DNA from: Halisarca cf. caerulea
Lineage: Eukaryota; Porifera; Demospongiae; Chondrillida; Halisarcidae
Reading direction: 5' to 3'
DNA: 64,000 nt
Assembly (NCBI GenBank): GCA_963170055.1
Contig: CAUJGJ010000243.1
Location: 45,001-109,000, forward strand
The translations under genes and the position numbers were made by a program. Positions within the stretch are counted from its first letter, which is position 1. Each line of letters opens with the position of its first letter. Under the pieces are notes generated by a model. The model ran no database searches. It was not told the origin of the DNA and was given only the letters and a program-made list of their open reading frames with translations. This document shows positions 1-63,333 of this stretch, in pieces.

Positions 1-3000
1 ATGTGCTTGCATGGGATGGCAGTAGATAACGGACATGCAATTTAAAGGACAAATTAAAGGATCGGAGACTCCAATTAACATTGTGACGGTTAATTGAATA
101 ATTTTCTTAAGTTTCCCTCTTGTTTGCCAGAGCAAATCTACAGTATATATACATGATCATGACTTTGTATGTATCTGTTAAGTCAGCATGCGCAAGATGT
201 AGAATAGGGTATATAGGTCTGGAATTTATGCATTGCGCAATGCGGGGAATATAAGTGCCACCTATATAAAAGTTTTCGAATATTGTTTGTTGGAGTATTC
301 TGGGGTTTGAATCAACAGGTAAATTTTAATTTGTAATCCATAAGCATTGAGGGAAGATTACCAGAAGGGATTCAATTAGCTGTGAAAATGATCACGAGTT
401 ACCTACTCTAGGCATCGATCGTTTATATGAAACTAATGGGACCCCTAAAAGTCCGAACATGGTTATATATATATATTGGCAATTCATTCGACAACACATG
501 CACATTATACTATAGCTACCAAGAGACACATGGACACACTAACTGGTTTAGTCTTATAGACTAGTACAGTACGTATACAATCTAGTGTTATAGACATACT
601 TTAATAATTAGTGCAGGGTGCTACTTAGTTCATCGCACATGCAATCACATCTCCTATAGACAATTATATAATAGAGGGACCAAGGGATTAACACTCACCA
701 GTGAGGGGGCCACATATTATGCAACAACATGCAGACACGTCACACATCTATAATATTGGGACCCTGTTATGTACTATAACTAAAAGTGGGGGCCAAGGCC
801 CCCTGTGGTCCACCTGCTTCATATGTCTGTGTAATACATGCATGGCAACCACAACAAAGATACCCAGTCATGCATGCAGTCTGCAAGTGTGATACCAGAA
901 TGCAACATATACACAGTACGTTGCTCCTGTCATTTGTTATACATGCTTATGTTGAAGTGACTATGTAATTACCTATCACTCTGTAATTTACTTCAATGGC
1001 GGAGTCTGTTATTTTTTCGTTGCCCATGTTCATTCTTATTTTTTTCTTATTCCTCAGGACATCTTCATTCGGCCTTTTACTTCCTGCAATGGTGGGTGTA
1101 CTTCCACTGAGGTGAGGAGCTCCCTGTGGTGATATCTCCATGGGTATGTCTACAAACAATTATTGCATAGTGTAGCAGTCACACCTGGCACATACAAATG
1201 TACAACTCTTATTCCAATGCCTTATTTTCCAAACTGTCTGTTGTCAATACAGCATCAGCATCAGGGTTTGTACATATGACTATTCCAGCACATGCTTGAT
1301 CTGACACATTTATAAAAACAGAATTGGACTGACAAATTAGTTCAAACTAAATTGTGTGTAGCATTATAATATTATCATTCCAGCTCTACCTGCAGCCACT
1401 CCGTTTCCTTCATCAGTATTAAAAAAAATTTAGAGTTACAGACTCCACAAAAGTCCACTGCTACTATTTTCCCCTCAAAGTATTAATAGAGAACTCATGC
1501 ATTGTCTCCTCTGTAATTCTTAGTAGTACTGTACTAAGGATAGCCTTCATTTTGTCTTCATTGTTGAATGTAACCTATATACATACGAAATTCATAGGCT
1601 AATTTCTTACACAACCTGCAGTTATATGCATACACTTAACCTATATTATTATTCCACCCATTAGATTTTTGCTTGTACCAAAGGAAGATGGTGTATGAAG
1701 CACAGTACATTGTACTACTCAAGTATCCATTGCATACAGTTGTCACTGAACAGCACTATTAATTGTAACAAGATTCCTTTCTGTTTTGTAATAAAGTTAT
1801 AATTCACTGTGGTTTCAAATTTTGACTGTTGTTGAATTTTACTGTTTAGCTAACCTAAATAGTGTGTGCACGCGTGTGTGTGTGTGGGGGGGGGGGGGGT
1901 TCCTGCTTGCAATTGCTTGATATAAACACAAAACCAAAAGGTAGATTTGTCCTTGGGTAGTATATTATACAAAGTCTTGTTGGTTGCTGTTATCGACAGA
2001 AAAATGCCAGCGCTTGCTGTACGTTGGCACGTTTAACCCGAAAATTTAAAGACATTTTCACGATTTGCAGCTGCACGGGTGAGCTATACCATACAATTCT
2101 ATTGGACATTAATTGGCGGTTGCAACAATTTCGAACGCATGAAACACTCATGCAAAAGAAGTGCACGATATTGGCGCTGATGCATAGCTGCCGCTTTTTG
2201 TTTTTTAGAGGATGCATGGGTCGGAGCTCCATGCATGCAGGGAAGGCGTCCGTTACTTGGTGAATTCCAAGTTTTCATGCAATAATTGTTTGTCCACTAA
2301 TGGCAGAGTGTTCGTCAATTTTGAGTTTGTAGGCGGAAGCCAGCAATATACGTACACTAGCTAATAAGTATGATTATTCTGTAAGTGCATTGTACGTACG
2401 TATATATTTATATAGTGTACAGTGTAGTATAGTGTGTCTACGGTACAATTAAGGACGTCTACGTCACATGCATGCAGCAATGCACACAACATTCTATAAC
2501 TTACATAATATACGTATACTTCTGTGCCTACAAAGGAATATTACAAACGTGGTAAGTATAGTAGAGTGTCTATGTTCGTACATATTGCGCAAAATTAATA
2601 TTATTATTAATATTATATGAGCATCCTTCACACTACAGGCCTTAATACACTTATAATGATATTCTCCATAATAACTATTGGCAAGAATACAAAAATACAG
2701 CATGCAGCAACAATGTTATGCAACAACAACGGCCAGCTGGGTCTCATGCATAGTGTAACATAGACGGTACTATGGTTACATCACAGTACATAGTTCTTGA
2801 ATGCCTTTGAGCTCCAACCATGTCACTTCTGTGAAGTGCAAGATTAGCAATAAGGAATAAATTGATGGTTTGTCGGGGTGTTTGGGCCTTAAATGACATT
2901 TTATCCAGTATAAGGTTTGAGTGCAAATGAAATCCCCATAATTCACATTCATAGTTAATTCCCCTTGATCACCACTCACCATGTGCATCAAGAATGCAAG

Positions 3001-3630
3001 TATTCAGTTGCCGTCATCTTGATTACGTTATTTGCCATACATACGTGAATAATAATAAATGTGCGTATAATGTTATATAATATATGCAGTAGGCGTTCTA
3101 AATATATATATTATATTGTGTAATTATGTGTAATTGTCGTCCAGGAAGAAGCTACGAACAGTGCCAGCATCATGCAGCCCATTTGTTTGCAATTGACAGA
3201 ATTACACTGGAACTAAGTACTTCTTTGGATCGAAGACGATGCATGAAAACATGACTGAAATTGAAGACTCTAGATCTGAGTTATACATATTATTATGCTG
3301 ACAATAATACAGTCTTCGATCTGCACTACTGCATATATAATTAATGTATATAGGTACAACTAACACTGTACAAAAAGAATGAAAATTCCATCCAAAGATA
3401 TACACAAAAAAATATTTTACATTAAAAAAAAATAAGTCATTGCAGTTTTTGGGGGATAATAATTCTGAGTGCAAAAAATTGGAGCGATACAAATACAAGT
3501 GACTATGATGAAAAAATATTGTTTGATGTGTATACTGAGTGTGCTTAGGTTCATGCTAGTTGCATATCTCGGGTCACCAAAGATCAACAGACAGAAGACG
3601 CTTGAGGCTGCCAACTTTAGCCGATAAGAA
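1..3630. other. AT-rich sequence without a recognisable gene
   Basis: I read all frames and found no open frame with a recognisable motif, no splice-bounded exon and no terminal inverted repeats. All open frames are short (under 100 codons) and look random. It could hold the promoter and first exons of the gene that starts to be visible at 7521, but nothing in the sequence shows this. Confidence 0.5.
1868..1899. repeat. (TG)n followed by a G run
   Basis: A short TG dinucleotide repeat passes directly into a run of about twelve G. It is a simple-sequence tract with no surrounding element visible. Confidence 0.85.
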
Positions 3631-3635
3631 ATCAT

Positions 3636-4475
3636 GGAGGATGTGGATCTTGGCATCATAGATACTATCTATGTTGGCATAGAATCTGATTATTCTGGAT
3701 TTCTGGTGAAGCTGGACACCTGTATAGTGAGGGAAGCCAAGACATTAATGAAATGACTCCTATAAACATGAGTATGGATGAAAGCAATGAATGTGAATTG
3801 ACTGGCTATCACGAGAAGTTACCTCAATCGAACTGCTGCTCACAGCGATGCAATGCACAGTTCAGTTTGCTAGAGATGGAAAACATCCAACATGTAGTCC
3901 CAAACTGAACAAAAACAGTTTATACTCGACCAGCTGAGTGTAACTCCCAGTGCATTCAAATGTAGCTTCTCCCGAATGAAACAACTCGATCTAAATGGAA
4001 GGGAAGTGTACAAGCGATTGTTTGTATCTATCATGGGAACATCATACTCACGGCTAAAGAGGATATATATGAGGCATGGGAGTCTGGCGTAAGACAATTT
4101 CCTGGGAGATTGAGGAAGCCAAGGTCTTTGTCCACAAAACACACCACCATGGTGGTTTGCCTTGAGGCATATGCCAACAGGCTAGGGGAAAAGCTGCCCA
4201 ATGTTGAGCAGATCCATGCACCTTCCCCACTTTTTGACGAAGAAAGCTGTGTACGAAATTATGCCGAAAGTAAGACACAATGCACATACGTATGTAAATA
4301 ATGTTACGTCACTTATAAAATTATCCTTACTACTAGAATCACTGCAGGAAGGGGGCCTTGGCAGAGAGGACATCATTCCTTTTGAGCATTTTGTTACCAC
4401 GTGGAACATTGAAATGAAACATATCACAATCCCCAAGGTATATACTTCACACCAACAAGTGCTTTTAATTATCCT
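3636..4475 (+). pseudogene. possible decayed transposon-derived gene fragments
   Basis: Several neighbouring stretches on the + strand read like protein but lie in different frames and carry stops. One begins MEDVDLGIIDT at 3636. A second, in another frame near 3750-3895, contains MSMDESNECELTGYHE and a cluster of cysteines (NCCSQRCNAQ). A third runs near 4090-4270. A further splice-like piece near 4335-4437 ends in CCCAAG before GTATAT. The combination resembles a repeated, transposon-derived gene I associate with sponge genomes, but I cannot name the family. The frame breaks argue that this copy is dead. It could also be chance coding-like sequence. Confidence 0.3.
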
Positions 4476-4483
4476 TACATAAT

Positions 4484-5312
4484 ACCATGGAAAATGACAA
4501 TAATGCATGCAGCTATCTTCAGCTGTGCAAAACATGGGTGTCTAGATATTAGCATTTAGCATTTCAAAATTCTATTATTTGAGGGGCAGGCCTGATACAT
4601 ACCCCAATAGTGGGCTTAAGTATCTATACATGTATGTAAGTACGTAGCACTGTTCTGCTCCTTAAACGTAGACCGCATGCTTAATTCTTTGTTTGATATT
4701 TGCTCATGTTGTGTTACTATTTTTAGCCACACAGGAATAAACAGCACTAGTACGTATGTCATACGTACACTTGTCGAAGCCAATCGGTCACCGTACATAC
4801 ACTGTTTGACCGTCATATGTAGTCCATTTTCTTTTTGTGAAAAATACCTTATAATATACTGTGTGCATATTTATATCAACTAAATAAAAAATGGTATAAC
4901 TATATTAATGCACCATCCTTACTATGCTAAGTAGAGGAGCCGTTTCAGCAAATGCGATCTGAGGGTGAAGTACGTATGCTGATCAACGTCAGAAAGTGCA
5001 TGGAAACAAAGAACAGTCTAAATTGTTGGAGAAGTACTCAATTTAGAGCATGTTTCCAAAGTGCACAAATTGTCAATGTTATCCATTTGCCATGCCAATA
5101 TTATGCCATAAAGTGCTTAATTAACTCCCAAATTATAGAATTGAATAAGGGAAATACTATATACATTGTAAAAAAGCCAGAAATCACCCGGAGAAGTACT
5201 TGTGCGTGACAGTTCACGGCATGGACCAGTCCAAAACAAACTTCCTACAACTATCCAAAGTGCCGAAGTTGGCCCAGAATATCTGGCGCCTACGTACCCA
5301 TGTCACCAGTGA
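4484..5312. other. no recognisable feature
   Basis: Short random-looking frames only. No inverted repeat or exon was recognised up to the MITE that begins at 5322. Confidence 0.5.
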
Positions 5313-5321
5313 GAACTTCTG

Positions 5322-5914
5322 GGTACTTTCTATTTTGCGGACCGTCCGCGTGGACGCGGACCGAGTGTGCGGACCGTGCCCCGGACTGTGGACATGCAGA
5401 TACTAGCATAGTCCATAGACCCTCTATGCATGGACCAGAGGTGTAGGGTTGAGTATCTATGCATAGACCCTAACTAGCTGGGCGTAGTTGACAAATTCTC
5501 GTTTGGAGCTAAGCGAGATTAGTCTGATCTATGGTCTGACGGCTACGCCGGCCACGCCAGGCCTAGTGCCAGACTAAACCGTAGGCTGTTTGCAATTGCA
5601 TTAGGGCAGCAATTCGCTCGGAGATAGAGCTCACACAGCTCTGCTGTTGAATTAAAACTGTTACTGTTCCTATTATTGCGTGTGAAACAGTTACACGCAG
5701 AAAATGATTATTTTAGTTGTTTCATTGAGAACTCTAGAGTTGGTTTAAGGTGAATGGTGGCCTTTAGAAAAGCCTTTTTTGGTTTAATGCATCAGAGCTG
5801 TTATGTTTTAGACATTTGGGTATCCAAAAGTCCGCATTTTAGAGTGCGAATCATTGTTCCTATCTTTTGTATGGGTCTGCGTCCGCGCGGACGGTCCGCA
5901 AAATAGAAAGTACC
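5322..5914. mobile_element. MULE-like MITE with 9-bp target duplication
   Basis: The two ends are inverted copies of about 35 bp beginning GGTACTTTCTATTTTGCGG, followed by a GC-rich segment with GACCGTCCGCG. The element is flanked by the identical 9-mer GAACTTCTG at 5313-5321 and 5915-5923. A 9-bp duplication is typical of Mutator-like transposons. The 593-bp interior has no coding capacity, so this is a non-autonomous copy. The ends match almost perfectly, so the insertion seems fairly young. Confidence 0.8.
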
Positions 5915-6139
5915 GAACTTCTGCATGCATAATTTCAATACTACTGTCATGCGATAATTGGTCCTGGCCAAAAATGCCCCCCGGACTATTTTTAGCTGCC
6001 AAAAGTGGTCCTGCCTGACAAGTTTTGGTAGCCAAAAGCAAATCTGACGAGTCATACCATCTTTGAACAAAAAGAATATTTCACGCAAATGAAAATTCTA
6101 CAGATCGGCCCAAATCTAGACTCAGAGATAGCATTTCTC

Positions 6140-6354
6140 CTGTGAGTGGTTGTAGATGGTTCTAGTGATAGTTCTGTTTCCACATTGTGGCTGACCTCCT
6201 TCAACAATGAAGCAGTTACGTCTCTCATGTCGTCATGTTGTCTCATAACATCACCTCCTTTCCAACAACTCAAACAATGTTCGACCCCATTTGTTTTACC
6301 ACAAGCACAAAAGTAATGATTTACTATATGGTTCTCCCCGTAGGCTATCCGCAC
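6140..6354 (-). pseudogene. decayed fragment of a mobile-element CCHC/endonuclease-like region
   Basis: On the - strand the frame contains CACGKTNGVEHCLSCWKGG followed by RQHDDMRDVTASLLKEVSHN. The C-x-C / H-x3-C spacing plus the basic, histidine-containing stretch resembles a conserved segment in the C-terminal part of many retroelement proteins of sponges and corals. It is only about 70 residues long, has no reverse transcriptase next to it, and decays into unrelated sequence at both ends. I assign it from pattern memory, not from a search. Confidence 0.4.
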
Positions 6355-6964
6355 TACGCACTCTGAAGGGTTCTACTTTCAACAGCTTGCTTTTACTGGA
6401 ATAGAGGTATTAGCAAATGTCTTTGAGTACAGAAGATGACAGCCGAACAAAAGAACTGACGACTATGTCAACATCGGAGCTTTGTTCAAGTTACGTAACT
6501 TGAGTAAAGCAGGCTAGGCGGACAAAACTGCATGATTTGGACTTGACCCACCTTGTTCAAGTTCATGCGGTACGTAGACCACATGCTCCGTTTTATCGAC
6601 AGTTCTACAAGTCTATCTAAAGGAGTGGCTGGATTTCCCATCTTTTTACTAAAATACGGCAAAACCTGTAACTGTTTCACTCAATCAGGATAGCAGCCTT
6701 TTCACCGAGGTGTATTGCGTAATCACTAATGTGGGGGCTCCCCTTACTTCTGACGCGCCTGAGGTCGGAACGCCCCTTGATCGCCTCGTGTAACGTTTCT
6801 GAAGGTGCGTTTCACCAAAGACCCTCAAATACCTATGGTTTCACGTCCCTTTTGTGATTATTGTTCATAAATGTATACAACTGTGGTCTTCACCCCCAAT
6901 CTACTACCTTTAGCTCTATTTTGCATTGTATTTCGTTGTTACTATTGTTTCTGTTAATCTCAGT

Positions 6965-7000
6965 ATAGATACTCTATACTTCGAAGTATAGAGTATCTAT
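6965..7000. repeat. perfect 36-bp palindrome
   Basis: Two 18-nt arms (6965-6982 and 6983-7000) are exact reverse complements with no spacer, centred on TTCGAA. No larger inverted repeat extends from it. The 6360-7520 stretch around it shows no other feature. Confidence 0.85.
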
Positions 7001-7520
7001 GATCTCAGCCTAGTACCTGTATTCACTCGGGCCCTACATAACTTTTCCTCGGCGTTGCCTGCCAGGATTCTGGGCGCAACTCACACTGTACGCCATTTGT
7101 ACTCCTGAGCGAGATTTTTGTGTCCATTGTTGCCCCTCTGAGAGCAATAGAAAGGTCCCCCATCTCCCAATGACCTTTGATTGCAGGTTGTGAGCTTTTG
7201 TTCATGTGAGAATGCACAGGGTTGTGTTGGGAGGACCAGTTCAAACAAAGCTTTCTACATGTACACATTTAACATAGTGTGCCCTGTTGCCGGAATTTTG
7301 TAATGTTAGTGTACATTTTCTACTTTCTTCATCTTCTTCTGATGTACATCATTCTCATGAATGACTTGAATGAAGCAGTCCTTTGTTGCAAAGAAAGTGT
7401 TCGACTGCCTTGCAGATCTTGATGTAGGCTGCATGTTTGGTGTTGGTAGACAAAGTAAAATTCGATGTGGCAGTGACTCTTATTGCAGTAACTGTTCTTT
7501 TTTGATTTCTTTGTGTTTAG

Positions 7521-57984
<50,464 letters not shown>

Positions 57985-57986
57985 TT

Positions 57987-58102
57987 AAAACACATCAAAA
58001 TGTGCTGTATGCATTTGGACGGCATCGAATACCGAGGGTGCAAAACACTCCAGGGCACATGCTGTGAATATGCATACAGCACACTTTGATGTGTTGTAAT
58101 TG
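57987..58102. repeat. short palindromic element after the last exon
   Basis: ACACATCAAAATGTGCTGTA and its inverse (TACAGCACACTTTGATGTGT) are about 60 bp apart. It may act as a hairpin in the 3' end of the transcript or be a small MITE. Confidence 0.7.
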
Positions 58103-58120
58103 ACTTGTATGTTTTTCTCC

Positions 58121-60106
58121 CACAGGGGCATTATAGCACTTTATGAAAGTTGGGGATTACAGGCGAGAAAGTTATGGAATGTGTGGAATTTGTCACATTT
58201 TACCTATATGTCATTACCAACAGAAGGTAAACGTTGAAATACGTCATCAGTAGCAGGCGCTTACAATGGTTTAGCGATAGCAGAATCTTTCGAATCCTAT
58301 CGACTTTGAAAAGGTAAAAAGCCGTTTTGTGCCTTAATAAGTTTTGTTTAGGTATTTGTAAAAGTACATCAATGTTTAGTCGCAATGTTCAAGGTACACT
58401 AGTACCGTCAAAAAGGGCCAGATACCGCCGATATCGACCTTCCCACCTCGAATGATCGTTGCAGAATGCCGAATCAATGTAAGAAAGTGCTGTGACAGAT
58501 AACTGCACTATACTATCCAGGATATCCTAAATCACGAATGAAACACTAGCTAAAATCGGCAAAATGTTAGCAGGCTCAGTCTACTTTCTGACTTTGTACT
58601 AATCGATTGATTTCGCACGCAAGCCAGTGCCACTGTCTCTGAGTCTTAGTCGTCAAGTATGCCACTTTCTTTGCAGATATGACTATCAATAACAAGAATA
58701 TATGCATAAGAACTCACCGATACTTGTTGGAACCATTTAATGAAAAATATAACTTTCCGCACAACATATTATTGCCGACCAGATCGATTGCCACATAGTC
58801 GATAACATTGCAGGGCGCCTATTTCCAATGTACCATACGAATTTAAATGCCCAATACTGATGACGCACACCTTACGTCATCCTAAAATGGCGGATTGGAA
58901 CCGTCCTGCAAATATATTATGTTTTGGGGACGTGTACCCGGGACTTTTTCTGAACAACAAAAGAATCCAACAATTTAAAATATTTTTGTCTACTTGTTTT
59001 CGCTGAGTGGGGATTAAATAAGCAGGTTAGCCCAAGATATTACCATTTTAATTGTCATTTTTAGCCATTTTTACCCGCTAAAAGTACATTTTTCGTTATA
59101 ACTATTTCAGTTGGAGTTATATGTTCTCCGCTCAGCATCCATATCTTAAATGAACTTTCCTCTTTCATCTCATGCCAGTTTCATCTCTTTGGGAGACCAT
59201 CTACACGTCCCCAAATCGACGTTTAGAAAAAGTGTACCTTTTTCAAATCATTTTTATACTTCTGCGTATTACACATTTGCCTGTTTTGTAGTTTATTGTT
59301 TCGATAAATAACATTAACCGATTATACGCCATTTTTATTACGTCACGCACACGCCTCTTGGCCAAATTAATATTCACAAAACATATGCAAAAAGCATCCC
59401 CACGATAAAGGGAACGAGCTATTGAAACGAGAGCAAGCATAATGGCAGAAGCTTGAAATAGACAACAATACTTTCCTCTCCGATTAAGCAGCAGCACGAA
59501 CAACTAAGCAGCGGCTTACAACTAAGAAGATACGCTACAAGAACGTGTACCACGAGCACCAAAGTTGCTTCGAAGACTTTTAGTTCGTTTACGGTCGATT
59601 CTCGTCCTTTGTGCAACTGTCGCATATCATTTAGGCAAGCGTTGTCCAGGCTATCTTCAATGCTAGTTAGAAGGCAATATGGCTTTCCAAAGTGGAATAA
59701 CAACGAAGTCTACGGTTGCCATTTTTTCTTACGCCGAGCGCCAAAGTTGCTTCGAAGACTTCTCGTTCGTTTACGGTCGATTCTCATCCTTTGTGCAACT
59801 GTCGCATATCATTTAGTCAAGCGTTGTACAGGCTATCTTCGATGCCAGTTAGAAGGCAATATGGCTCACCAAAGCGGAATAATGACGACTCTTACGATTG
59901 CCATTTTTTCTTACGCCATATGGCGTGTTTGGCCATAACCTGCATTACGCCATATGGCGTAATTGGCGTATAATCGGTTAAAACACTAAACAGTTGTAAA
60001 AATCGACGTACATTGTTGTTTGAGCTGTAAAATTCGATGTATATATTACCATTTGGAGCAGCAGCCATTTTCTTCCCCAGTCGAAACGCACTATAATGAG
60101 CCTGTA
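58121..60106 (+). mobile_element. DNA element X, copy 1 (CACAGGGGCATTATAGCAC ends)
   Basis: The left end is CACAGGGGCATTATAGCAC and the right end the inverse GCACTATAATGAGCCTGTA. CC flanks both sides (58119-20, 60107-08). It is an inverted relative of 61490-63304. A TTAA-flanked MITE is nested at 59318. No transposase was recognised. Confidence 0.7.
59318..59977. mobile_element. piggyBac-like MITE 1 (TTAA), with internal tandem duplication
   Basis: The ends are CCGATTATACGCC and the exact inverse GGCGTATAATCGG, between TTAA at 59314-17 and 59978-81. A segment of about 178 bp (TTGCTTCGAAGACTT...) is repeated in tandem inside. Confidence 0.8.
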
Positions 60107-60936
60107 CCAATTTAGAAGTAAAAAGACAGATTTTGTAAGCCAAAATCAACTTACTTTCCCAAAATAAACCCCTTGAGTGTTCTGTTATAGCAGGGCTCGG
60201 TCGGCGTCTATTCGAATATCAGCCTCCTATGGTCTTGCATCCGTATAGCAGCTCTCGAAAGTTTTGCTTATATGTGTGATCACTTTGTTCATTGCTGCTA
60301 CAGTATGGAACGCATGTGGGACATGTACAGAGTTGTTATGATAAAGCTCCTGAGTTTGCATAGTGATAAAATATTATTTTTCGGTGCCTATAAGTTATTA
60401 GTTACGCATAAATCTCGAGATTTAGGCTGATAATTGCACATATACGAATACCAAATCCGCGTTTAGTGACGTTTTGTGTTGTCACAGTTGCTGTGTCACA
60501 TGCTCGCTTGTGACCAAACTGAATGGTCTTCGGAATTTTAGTTTTTGCCTGGGTGATCCAAGAGGGAACAAGCTAGAGGCAGTTTCTTAGTGCCAACTTT
60601 GAGCCATCTGGAGAATACAACTTTTCCATGTGGCAGCAAGAGAGCTTTTGTTCCTGTTCCAAGTTATAGGCACTTGAAGTTTGTCTTTTGAGAGCCTATA
60701 TTACAGATCTCGGCTTTGGAGAGGAATTGTCTTTGCTGCCGAATGGAAAAGTTAGTAAATGTTTTGCTATAGGGATTTATGTGAAAAAGTAGTCTTCAAA
60801 TCGTACCACCATCTATCACCCGAAGCGTTTCGCTTTTCAGTAGAGGTTAGTAAAACCATAGTAGCTTCTGCTCGCTTGAAGCAGGTCTTTTAATAGAGTA
60901 ATCGTCGAAATGCTTATGTGCCTGCCTACATGGTAA

Positions 60937-61411
60937 GCGATTATATCCCAATCACGCCATATGGCGTAATGTAGGTTATGGCCAAATACGCCATATAGCG
61001 TAAGAAAAAATGGCAACCGTAAGAGTAGTTGTTATTCCGCTTAGGAAAGTCATTTTGCCTTCTAACTAGCATCGAAGATAGCCTGGACAACGCTTGACTA
61101 AATGATATGTGACAATTGCACAAAGGACGAGAATCGACCGAAAACAAATGAAAAGTCTTCGAAGCAATTTTGGCATTCGTGCTAAACGTTCTTGTAGCTG
61201 TAGCTTCTCAGTAGAATGCCACTGCTTTGTTGTTTGTGCCGCTGCTTTATCAGAGAGGACACTATCGTTGTTAACCTCAAGCTTCTCCCGTTATTGCTCT
61301 CGTTTAAACGTCCTCGCTTCCTTCACTGCGAGGAGGCTTTTTGCACATTTAGTGAATATTAATTCAGCCATGAGGTGTGTGCGTGACGTAATAAATATGG
61401 CGTATAATTGG
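60937..61411. mobile_element. piggyBac-like MITE 2
   Basis: Opposite orientation to MITE 1. The right side has TTAA (61412-15); the left has GTAA (60933-36), a mutated copy. The empty site ACATGTTAAGCCTAC is at about 56375 in the sister element. Confidence 0.75.
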
Positions 61412-61489
61412 TTAAGCCTATGTTTGACACTCTGAAGCTTTTACAAGTTGAAAACAGAAAATGTAAAAAAGACTGAATTTTCATACCTT

Positions 61490-63304
61490 CACAGTCTCAT
61501 TATAGTGCTTTTTGACTGGGGAAGGAAATGGCCGCCACTCACAAGTGGTAATATATGCATCAAATTTTACAACTCAAACAACGATGTACGTCCATTTTTA
61601 CAACTGTTTAACCTATTATTGACTGCGTGCACGATTTTTCGCATACCCGTTATCAACGGAAGACCACTTTAGTGGCTCTAGCCTCGCTACCCGACTTTAA
61701 TCCGTGTTGTACTTCCGCAACTACGCCAGAAGACTTTTAGATCATCTTAAACTCTCTCAATCCTGTTAAGGCAAAATGGTTCATACGAAGAGAAAATCGT
61801 GCACCTTCAACTCTTCCTTCTCCAGGAGCGGCCATTATATTTTGTGGTTAGCTCCGCATAGTTACGTAAATCCGTCATATACGTGCGTTTCTTTGCATAC
61901 ATTTACGTTTTTGTAAAAAATTTGGAGCCTTTTATACTAATCCTTAGAGATCGTATTAGAATAAAACTAGGCCTGGAGAATATACTCACGAAAGGCTATC
62001 TATTAATATAAATTTCAGGTCACTGCGATAAATTTATATAATCGCCGCCTAAAACCACTGTTATTTTAAGAGCCACTTAAGTGGTCTTCAGTCAATAAGG
62101 GGTTAATATTTTATTGTTATTTATCGAAACAATAAACTACAGAACAGGCCCATGTGTCATACGCAGAAGTATAAAAACAATTTTAAAAAAGGGCACTTTT
62201 AACGATAAACGTCGATTTGGGGACGTGTAGACGGTCTCCAAAAGAGATGAAAATGGAGTGAGACGAAAGAGTAAAGTTTGTTTAAGATATGGATGCTGAG
62301 CGGAGAACATATAGCTGCAACTGAAATAGTTATAACGAAAAATGTACTTTTAGCAGGTAAAAAAGGCTAAAAATGACAATTACAATGGTAATATCTTGGG
62401 CTAACCTTTTATATAATCCCCGCTCAGCAAAAACAAGTAGACAGAAGTAGTTTAAAGCATCGAATACTGTTGTTGTTTAGAAAAAGTCCCAGGTACACGT
62501 CCCTAAAACATGATATATCTGCAGGACGGTTCCAATCCGCCATTTTAGGATGACATAAGGTGCGCGTTATCGGTATTGGACATTAAATATTCTATGATAC
62601 ATTGGAATATAAGTCCCCTGCAATGTTATCGAGACGTGAGCTAGGGATCTATAGTCGCCAATTTATCATGTGGATAGTTCGGTTTTTGATTCAATGGTTC
62701 CAACGAGTATCGGTGAGTTCTTATGCATATATTCTCGTCATTCATAGTTATATCTGCGACGAAAGTAGCTTACTCGACAACTAAGACTTATAGACAGTGG
62801 CACTGGTTTGCGTGCGAAATAAATCATTAGTACAAAGTCAGAAAGTAGACTGAGCCTGCTAACATCTTGATGATTTTTGCTAGTGTTTCGTTCAAACAAT
62901 TGTGATCTAGGATATTCTGGATAGACGAGTGCTGTTACCTGCCACAGAACTTTTTTGCATTGATTTCGCATTTGCAGTGAGTATTCGAGGTGTGAAGGTT
63001 GATCAGCGGTACCTGACCTTTTTTGATGGTTCTAGTGTAGCTTGAACATTGCGACTAAGCGCCAATGTGTTGTTATATAAATTTACAAATACCTAAGCAA
63101 ACACAAATCAGCGTTTTCAAAGTCGATTTGATTTGAAAGATTCTGCTATCGCTAAACAATCTCCAATGTAAGCACCCAATTCTGATGACGTATTATAACG
63201 TTTTCCTTCAGTTGGTAATGGCGTATAGGTAAAATGTGACAAATACCAGAAATTCCATAACTTTGTCGCCTGCAATCCCCAACTTCCAAAAAACACTCCC
63301 TGTG
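61490..63304 (-). mobile_element. DNA element X, copy 2, opposite orientation
   Basis: The ends are CACAGTCTCATTATAGTGC and inverted CACTCCCTGTG, with TT on both sides. The interior matches 58121-60106 inverted over long stretches. It contains another TTAA-flanked insertion at 61612. Confidence 0.7.
61612..62102. mobile_element. piggyBac-like MITE 3
   Basis: The ends are CCTATTATTGACTG and inverted CAGTCAATAAGGGG, between TTAA at 61608-11 and 62103-06. Subterminal GAAGACCACTTTAGTGGCTC is mirrored at the other end. It is a different family from MITE 1 and 2. Confidence 0.75.
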
Positions 63305-63333
63305 TTCAAATTAGTGTGGACATGTCCCAGATG

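Larger units (their letters stand above)
60312..63333. mobile_element. GCATGTGGGACATG-family copy enlarged by nested insertions
   Basis: The left end is GCATGTGGGACATGT and the right end GTGGACATGTCCCAGATG. The outer parts match 55760-56486. It is interrupted by a TTAA MITE (60937-61411) and element X copy 2 (61490-63304). Confidence 0.7.

Noticed and set aside
4201..4482. 93-codon frame as an independent gene
   Set aside because: It lies in a stretch of mixed, broken frames and changes character midway; treated as part of a decayed fragment.
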